The notes under the pieces were generated by a model. That model saw nothing but the letters and a program-made list of their open reading frames with translations. It did not search any database and was not told the origin of the DNA. Source: Pempheris klunzingeri (Eukaryota; Chordata; Actinopteri; Acropomatiformes; Pempheridae). Taken from it: a stretch of DNA of 64,000 nt. Location: positions 17,591,328 to 17,655,327 of the forward strand of contig NC_092019.1 of the NCBI RefSeq assembly GCF_042242105.1, given 5' to 3'. Every line of letters begins with the position of its first letter. The stretch's first letter is position 1. The position numbers and the translations under genes were made by a program. Below, in pieces: positions 56,966-64,000 of the stretch.

Positions 56966-57221
56966 TTAATCCTTTCATGCATAGAGGTGACTACAGTGTG
57001 AAGCTATTCAAAAGCTGTTTTCTTGTATATGCATGAGTTTTGATGGCATAGTTGCACATCAGCCACTACAGTGGATGCTACTGCATCATCTCATACACTG
57101 CTACCCAGTGCCAAGCCATTGCAAGTAAAAAAAAAAAGTTCAAATCTTGTTTTTCATGCCTAAAGATGAATAAAAACACTTCCTGACTGAGGTTATCATG
57201 ATTCATGCATGAAAGGGTTAA
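56966..57221. mobile_element. piggyBac-like MITE in the slc2a3 3' UTR
   Basis: The left end is TTAA then TCCTTTCATGCATAGA. The right end is TTCATGCATGAAAGGG then TTAA (57218-57221). The inverted repeats agree at about 13 of 16 positions, and TTAA flanks both sides. The body is 252 bases with no coding capacity. Its ends differ from the MITE at 45320, so it is a separate family. It interrupts the 3' UTR about 1.16 kb after the stop codon. Confidence 0.6.
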
Positions 57222-57495
57222 TTCTATTTATTTCAATGGTTAACACACAAAAATGTCTTATCATCATGTATTTGTTTCTAATTGTCTGAAATCGTGTTTA
57301 TATTGTAGAATTCCTGTGTCATGATCAACTGTTACAGCACAGTGTATGAGCTTATAAATGTTGTGTCAGTGTTTGTACAGTTGCATTTTCCTCTGGATGT
57401 GATGAGAGGTGACCTTTGTTGTTTTTCTATTTTAAAGCCTTCTGTTCTCCTGCTGTAATAATATGAGAGCACTTGCTTGGAGTAACTAAAAAGGA

Positions 57496-57501
57496 AATAA
57501 A
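57496..57501 (+). terminator. slc2a3: Distal poly(A) signal AATAAA for slc2a3
   Basis: AATAAA within GGAAATAAAGTTG gives a 3' UTR of about 1.7 kb. An earlier AATAAA near 56742 lies before the MITE and could give a shorter form; a later one is near 57764. Confidence 0.45.
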
Positions 57502-58210
57502 GTTGTCCATCTTTTAAGGGAATGTGTGACTTGAATTATGAGCACGAACAGTCTTTCATTCTGTCTGTAACGCTGTGAGTCAACACAAGTTTCTTGTCAT
57601 GAATGTTTAATGTAACCGCGAGTGTGAAGGGTTTGTCTGGTATGTTGTCTGGTACCTACTTCTGCACTGTGGCGTCACCATTTCCTTCTCTGCAGCACAG
57701 TAAAAACCTTATTTAGCTGTGCAGTTTCACACCGTAGAGCTAACCAACACTTTGAAACACAGAAATAAAGCCATGAGTCGAAAACCAGAGTTCATTTCTT
57801 CTCTGCGGCTGCGGCTGCTGCGGCTGCTGCTGCTGAACAGTTGGGTTTAAGAAGATATATTCATGATTGTGTTGACATTTGTAGGAGTGCATGCGTGAGG
57901 AGGGGTTATGAGGTCAGATTTCCTCTTGGGTCACACAGCTTCAAAAGCCAAACCAGAACACACAAAGAGACAAAGCAGAATATTTAGCCCAAAAAGGAAT
58001 TCCTCTGAAAATGTCTAACACTGCCTCTAAAATTACAGGTCTTTACTGCTGTTTTGCAGCTGATCTTGCTTTCAGGGGAGCTCAAATTCTAAGTGAACTA
58101 CGATTGATTTTACCTTATTTTTATCAATAATTCTCTCAGTGAATTTATTTAGAATTTGGTCTATTGCAGGACCAAACTAATTATGTTAAAAACACTGAGA
58201 GTAGAACATG

Positions 58211-58218
58211 AAAAAAAA

Positions 58219-58261
<43 letters not shown>
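58211..58261. repeat. (AT)n microsatellite
   Basis: About 50 bases of nearly pure AT, 50 bases upstream of the SINE. Confidence 0.95.
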
Positions 58262-58263
<2 letters not shown>

Positions 58264-58310
58264 GTTACTCCAATATTTATCTTAGTACTGTTCTTTTTAA
58301 TCGATCATTC

Positions 58311-58593
58311 GGCAGCTGTGGGTCAGTGGTAGAGTGGGTCGTCCCTCAATCAGAAGGTCGGGGGTTCGATCCCCTGCTCCTATGGGTCCACATGTCGAAG
58401 TGTCCTTGGGCAAGACACTGAACCCCAACCTGCTCCTGAAGCATGGCTTCAGTGTGTGAATGAGTATGAAAGAATAGTCTCCTCCAAATTACATTCCTCC
58501 TGTATGAATAATGGGTGGATGAGGATGTCATGTAAAGCGCTTTGAGTAGTTGAAATAACTAGAAAGGAGCTATACAAATACAGACCATTTACC
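58311..58593 (+). mobile_element. tRNA-derived fish SINE
   Basis: The head looks like a tRNA, with a pol III A box (TGGGTCAGTGG, 58319-58329) and a B box (GGTTCGATCCC, 58363-58373). The body has the widespread fish strings AAGTGTCCTTGGGCAAGACA, GTGTGTGAATGAGT, GTAAAGCGCTTTGAGTAGTT and GCTATACAAATACAGACCAT, ending near CATTTACC. At about 283 bases it appears nearly full length. It is not a functional tRNA gene, since the acceptor stem and 3' half are missing. Confidence 0.8.
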
Positions 58594-60172
58594 ATCATTA
58601 CATTATGGTAGAACACTGATGTCTTTTCTTGCAGAAAGCCCTGAAGGTAAAAACCTCTTTAAGCTCAGTGACTGAAAACCAACCACACAGATATTCAGGG
58701 CGCAGCAGCGTGGTTAGTTATCGTATCTTACGTAGTTCTCCAGTGTTTTGTTTGAACCACAGTGGTGTAGCTGTTGGTTCTCACTGGGCCTGAACGCTCC
58801 GCTGTGAAGCAGCGCTGATGGGAGAGAGGACTTCCTGTGATTTCTCGTAAAATAAAAGCCCTTTTGTTTTTGGTAAATACTTGAAAATGCAGAATTATGA
58901 CCGTAGCATACCTTTGAGGAAGGAAGGAAGGAAGCACTCTGTTTGGCAGAAAGTAAGGAACTCTCTCTTTGACCATTTTAGCTACTACTTAAAGTTACTT
59001 TTTAGTCTACTTTAGTCTTAGTTTGCTTTTTTAAGTTACTCTTCCAAAAAGTTAAAACATTCAGCAGGTGCAACAGACGATCACTGCTCTGGTGTAACAT
59101 TCACCTCACTAGTGCTATGAAAAATGAAAGACCTGATAATAAAATGTCTACCTCCAGCTTTTTGTCTGAGGTCTGTACTGAACTTCAGGTGCATCGTCGC
59201 CACCTTCTGCTGTACTGTGTCCCAATTCTGTCCGCTGTTCTGGTATTGATTTCACACAGCACAGCATCCCATTGCACGGAAGGTTTCTACAAAAACTTTA
59301 ACACAAAAGTTAAGATGCTCTAAAATCTTCCAAAAATAGAATTTGTATTCTATACGGCCTGTGTAGTAATTATTTCTGGTACTGATATGGAGTCATACTA
59401 TTTTCGCTGCACTCCAAAGCAAAAAAAGGCAATAGCGTTTCAAGTTCTATGTCTGTGATGTTTAACTCTGACAATAAGCAATGCTTATCAAACATTAACC
59501 TAGAGTTCCCATTCCACGCATCATGTACACTGACATGCAGCTTTGACAAAGACAAGAAATGAGTCTTCAGCTAAACTTTGCATTCAGTGCTGTAATCCAA
59601 AAACTATTATACTTAGCAAGACATCTTTATTTGGCACCAAGCACTTTTTATTGTGAGCACGGTTAGATGTGAGATCAGTCATGCATCACACAAATATCAA
59701 ACAAACAACCTGAGAATAGGAGGTAGTTTTAGGGCAGGTTTAAGCAATAGTTTGCCAATTACTGAACATACAAACCAGCCTTGTTCTATTTTTTCAACAA
59801 AGTCCCACATTTACCAGCTCAATTAACTGTTGATGATGTTATCTAACCTGGATGAACTTGGACAATATTGTTTATGGGAACAATTAACTCGTGGGGGCAA
59901 AAAGGGGGCGTGGCGAGAAGAGCCACTCTGAATGTCGATCTGATCGATGTTTTCCCATAATTCTTTGGGAGATGTAAACAGGAAATGTAATGCTGTCACC
60001 CATGTTGGATGGATTTTAGTTTGTTGTTGGCCACAACTTGATATTTGTTTCTTTGCATATGTTTGTTTACATTTTGGCACCAAATTGGCACCATTTGAAG
60101 TTCATTGTACCCACGACTGTCAACAGACTTTCAGACTTTGATACTGACGAAAACTTGATGATTCTCAGGCCC

Positions 60173-60206
60173 GTGATGAGGTGATGAGGTGATGAGGTGA
60201 TGAGGT
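60173..60206. repeat. 8-base minisatellite GTGATGAG
   Basis: Four and a quarter perfect tandem copies of GTGATGAG. Confidence 0.9.
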
Positions 60207-60469
60207 GGGTCTTATTTTCTATGATTCTTAAGCAGATTAATGAAACGTTTATTCACGATGTGAAACTGTAGGTTACATCTAAAAACATGTGTATCACGTC
60301 TTTGTGCTCAGATTTGACTTAAGAAATGACTCTACCGAACAATAGTTTTAAAGTAGCGACCTCATTTGCATTTCACCTCTTACAGTATTTTTTGCCTCAC
60401 GTGCCCTCTTTTACTCCCCCTGTCAGCAAATAGCAACTAATGCAAATCCCAAGCTCCCATATTTAGTTT

Positions 60470-60643
60470 TGACCAACAAACAGTCCACATCCCAAAGATA
60501 TTCAGGCAACTACAAGACCAGGAGAAGCTGAAAATATTCACACTGGAGAAGAACCAGGGACAGTTTTGTTTGCAAATATAACTATACAATTAATCGAATA
60601 TCAAAAGTGACTCTTGATTAATCAACTATTTGTTTCAGCTCTA
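60470..60643 (+). mobile_element. Partial hAT-like MITE, right half
   Basis: CAACAAACAGTCCACATCCC, AAAGATATTCAG, GAGAAGCTGAAAATATTCAC and TTGATTAATCAACTATTTG, ending TTTCAGCTCTA, follow in order the right half of the fish TAGGGCTGCAAC element. The left half is missing. Confidence 0.6.
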
Positions 60644-61874
60644 AAAAAAAAAAACATACAAATTTTGATGAAACACAGAGAACAAGGTCTTGCTGAACAA
60701 GCTGAAAATGGATTAATACGTTCAAAGTCCCTCCTTAATGACTGGAGGACTGTGATCCATTTCCCTCTTCACTTAACCTGCTGTACTTCAGCCTCTAGGA
60801 GCAAAGAGCCTTGAGCACAGGGCCCCCGGCTCGCTGGGAATGGGGCCATCTAACTGTGTCAAGCCAATAGGCAACGTCTCCCTGCAAGAGTCTACTGGAG
60901 TCTCACTCATCGCAGTGAACTGGGGCATGAAAGCCCATCAACAAGCTGCAGTACCGCTGCCTGACCAGCCAGTGGCGCGCACGGGCCTATTCCTGTGTTT
61001 GCGTGTGTGTGCGAACGAGTGCGTGTCTAGATGCTGTCTGGATGAGCAATCCTGTGAGGCGAGGAGTGTGTCTGACAGACAGAGGGGAGAGGGGAGAGGG
61101 GAGAGAGGAGGGAGGAGGGAGGGGGTGTTAGGAAGAAGAGGGAGCACAAGCCACATGAAGGATGGAGAGCATCCAAGAAATGGGTCTAAGTTATATTCAT
61201 TCCATAAAAGGTAGAAGTGAGACACATCGAGAAAAATAAAGGAGGGGGGAAAAAAAAGGAAAAAAGGAAGTTGGGCACCCTCACATGCCACAGCTTGAAA
61301 AATGCAAGTTAGCACAGTGTCCAGACATATGAGGGATGCCACAGTTTGAGGCACAGTCTGCCAGGCGGCCCTTGCAAAAATTTGTATTAAGCACTGGAGG
61401 AGAGCTGATACTGACATCCTCAGGCAAGTCTAGACAGTTGTTTTAGAGACCAGACAAACTTGTTTATTAATTTTTCCACCTCCTTCTGACTCTGTCACTC
61501 TCTCTTTTTGACTCTTCCCTGCTTTTTCTATCTGTCTTTGTTTTTCTCAAATAAAGACTCACTCTTTCTGAGCTCTTTCTCTTCCCCCCGTCTCTGTGAC
61601 AACAGTGTTGTGTTTACTTCCGCGGTTGGCGGTGTACTTATTGTATGCGTCGCTCAGTAAATATTTTTCTCCTTCCCTCATCCATTCATCCATCCACCCC
61701 CATCCTCTCTCTCTCTCTCTCTCTCACTCTCAGATAAAAGGAGCAAGCAGACTCCACCCCCTCTCTCTCCCCCCTCTCCCTCTCTCTCTCGCTCTCTCAC
61801 ACACGCTCACTCTATCTCCCTCTTTCATGCTCTCTCCCTCCCTCTCTCTCTGTCAGTGTCATTCTGTAGTGGAG

Positions 61875-61932
61875 ATGTGGAGTGTCTTTCTGTCTCTCTG
61901 TTTGTTTTTCCAGCCCAATTCAGCAGAGGAAG
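61875..61932 (+). CDS. Candidate first coding exon with signal peptide (gene unknown)
   Basis: An ATG at 61875 opens MWSVFLSLCLFFQPNSAEE, which has the short start, hydrophobic core and polar end of a signal peptide. The frame runs to a good donor at 61932/61933 (GAGGAAG|GTAAGAAC), ending in phase 1. A TATA-like GATAAAAG lies at 61733-61740, about 140 bases upstream. No following exon is recognisable in the remaining 2 kb, so the rest of the gene would lie outside the window. The surrounding CT-rich sequence easily gives Leu/Ser/Phe-rich frames, so this may be chance. Confidence 0.25.
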
Positions 61933-64000
61933 GTAAGAACTAAACTTTTACTTGAATTTGTTCACATTAAACCTTTGATTACATGTGTGTGTGCTTATGG
62001 GTAGAGCGGGATGGAGAGTTTGCACAGCGCTCCCATCATGCGCTCATAACAAGTCCACAAGTGAAGGATGGACACTTGGTGTCCTTCTGTGATAGCTCTC
62101 TAAGAACGTGGCTCTCTCTGGGAATGCCGGTCACTTTGACAGTGTGTAAAACTGTAACACGTAAGGCCGCTGCACCTCAAGAAAGTCTGATTCATTTTCA
62201 ATTTTTTGGGGCTCCACCTCCAGCATGGAACCCCCTGAATAATTACCACCTTTCCCGCTGCTCACACAGCCCTGTCTGCGCTAGTTGTGTGTGCTCTGTA
62301 TTGTGTCTGAGTGGGTCTGTGCGTGTGTACATGCATGCAGATGCTTGTGTGTGCCACCGTGGAGGCGCATCAGATTGGACTTTGTTAGTATGGAAGTGCC
62401 AGGTGTGTGCCGGGGCCTATCAAGCTCAAGCAACAAAAGAATATGGAAATAAGGCAGGAGACAAATGAATAATAAGTTGCATAACCCTTTTCTCTTTGCC
62501 TATGTATTTGGCGAGCCCCCCCACAGCCCTTGTGTCACTCATGATCTCATAGATGTGACAGCCAGAGACCCCTGCCCCCCTCCAGAACTGTTATCAGTGC
62601 TCCTTGTCTCCAAAGTCTCCTCAGTGAACGTCTCCTCTGCTCTGCTCTTAACTCTCCAGACTTTCTCTCTATAGACTGAAATATTAGATGTCTTACAAAG
62701 TGCCCGAGTAACTGAGTGAGACAGTAATAGAGAGACTGTCTTGAGAGCGATGATCATTAAATGAGACTCTCTCGTTGTAATCTGTGAAGCGTTCTGTCAC
62801 ATCAGAGTGGGCTGACTTGAGAAACTTGATGATGATTTCATGACTCACGCTGCCTTTATGTGTTTGTGTACATCTGTACACATGCGTGCTCTCATACGTG
62901 CATGCATGTCTGCCTATACATAGCTCCAGCTCCTACATCCTGTCCCCAACACTTGAGAGGGCTTCAGCAGTCAGCACGCAATTACTTTCAAAGGATCTGG
63001 CTGCACGTTGGAAAAAGCTGCACCTGTTCACGCTCATCTGCCTTTGGCTTTAGTTTACTGCGAGGTGTGTGTCAGTAATAGTCTTTAACAGAGGTAACTT
63101 ATATGTCACCCTCATGCCACATTATTTGAGCTGCGTTTGTGACAGATGGCCTGGACTAAGATGAGACAGAATGACAGAGAGGGAGAGAGGCTGCACAGTG
63201 TTACTGCCCTACTGACTCTGTTTGTGTAATTGAAATGGAGCTCTTCGTAATACAGTATTAACCCAATAGTGTGGACGTCCATATAAATCCACATAAATTG
63301 AAACATCAAGTTATGTCACGAAGGGAGGATTTGGCATCTGCCTCCACTTTGATTGCAATAGATGATGTGTCTGTCTGGACTGGCTAACTAATATGTTTAC
63401 TGTCTGCCTTTCTAGTGTTTATTGTCTCTCGACTGCTTTTGAAGCATATCTGTGTACCCACCAACAACCCTATTCATTGTCTGTTTTCACACTACAAACC
63501 CTAAAGAAGCATGACTTTTAGCCTTAATGGCTTACAGCTGAGAATATGAAAGCTACTTTCCCGCCTCTTTGCATGCAGACAAACTACAGAGTGTGTGAAA
63601 GACAGGACATTTAATTTACCACTCTCACATGTCCACTTGCATTGTTGATGTGAGGTATTGACGTGAAGCCACATGGCTGGCCTCTTGTAGGATTGTTGGA
63701 TCTGTGTGGAGGATTGCGTGTTCACATTGGATTAACGCACCACACTGAATGGCAGCCTGTGCAGGAGGCACACCTGATGCCCCTCCAGCTTTTCCCATCA
63801 TGGATGAGTGGAGCTGCAGTGATGCTCACTGAGCTCTGCATATCTAGAAATTAACCTTGTGTCATTAGTGAAACTTATGTCATACCATGAAAACGTAATC
63901 TAATATGATTTTGAGCAAAAGGCCACAGGCTGCACGAACTGCAGACTAAAATGTTTACCAGTAACAAAACTGATTAAAATGTGAAGAACTTCTGTGTAAA

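Larger units (their letters stand above)
57525..64000. other. Right flank, mostly without genes
   Basis: This holds an AT repeat, a SINE, an 8-base minisatellite, a MITE remnant, purine-rich and CT-rich low-complexity sequence (61080-61130 and 61700-61860), and one candidate signal-peptide exon. From 61940 to the end no exon was recognised. GCGGCT/GCTGCT triplet-type sequence occurs near 57805-57836. Confidence 0.5.

Noticed and set aside
58311-58383. A tRNA gene
   Set aside because: A and B boxes are present, but the cloverleaf is incomplete and the sequence continues into a known type of SINE body.
60938-61417. A 159-codon minus-strand frame with hydrophobic stretches
   Set aside because: No family resemblance, no splice context, and it crosses the purine-rich low-complexity tract, whose complement gives Pro/Leu/Ser-rich sequence in any frame.

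Overview
The window is nuclear DNA of a ray-finned (teleost) fish, probably a percomorph. The reasons are split genes with short introns, dense CA/GT microsatellites, and interspersed repeats of fish type: a tRNA-derived SINE, remnants of a hAT-like MITE beginning TAGGGCTGCAAC, and two piggyBac-like MITEs with TTAA ends. The genes themselves are vertebrate. No operon, CRISPR array, rRNA gene or viral element was seen.

Six protein-coding genes can be read exon by exon with intact frames. From left to right on the minus strand: nat14 (N-acetyltransferase 14-like, 3 coding exons, 274 aa); znf628 (C2H2 zinc-finger factor, 8 coding exons, 1444 aa, 17 fingers); il11 (interleukin-11 cytokine, 5 coding exons, 201 aa); and rasip1 (Ras-interacting protein 1, 15 coding exons, 998 aa). 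Then on the plus strand: a COX6B subunit gene (3 coding exons, 85 aa) and a class I glucose transporter of GLUT3 type, slc2a3 (10 coding exons, 516 aa). For every one the summed exon lengths are divisible by three and each splice junction restores family-typical protein.

Layout: 1-2.2 kb, no gene seen. 2.2-18.6 kb, a tight same-strand train nat14 - znf628 - il11, with a poly(A) signal of one gene close to the promoter of the next. 18.6-31.3 kb, about 12.7 kb without a recognisable gene, upstream of the il11 promoter; it holds many microsatellites and some complex candidate regulatory sequence. 31.3-39.1 kb, rasip1. 39.1-42.4 kb, the divergent space between rasip1 and cox6b. 42.4-43.7 kb, cox6b. 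43.8-47.6 kb, intergenic with a piggyBac-like MITE. 47.6-57.5 kb, slc2a3 with a 1.7 kb 3' UTR that carries a second MITE. 57.5-64 kb, a SINE, other repeats and one candidate signal-peptide exon whose gene would continue beyond the window.

The genes do not form one pathway. znf628, nat14, il11 and a COX6B paralogue lie together on human 19q13.42, RASIP1 is elsewhere on 19q13, and SLC2A3 is on human chromosome 12, so the window appears to be an ancient linkage group plus rearranged neighbours (recalled synteny, not checked here). No clearly undescribed system was found. The most informative points are the duplicated six-finger block of znf628 with matching introns, the compact AP-1/CRE/TATA promoter and AU-rich 3' UTR of il11, a GC-AG intron in rasip1, a microsatellite that begins exactly at an slc2a3 splice donor, and the two MITEs.
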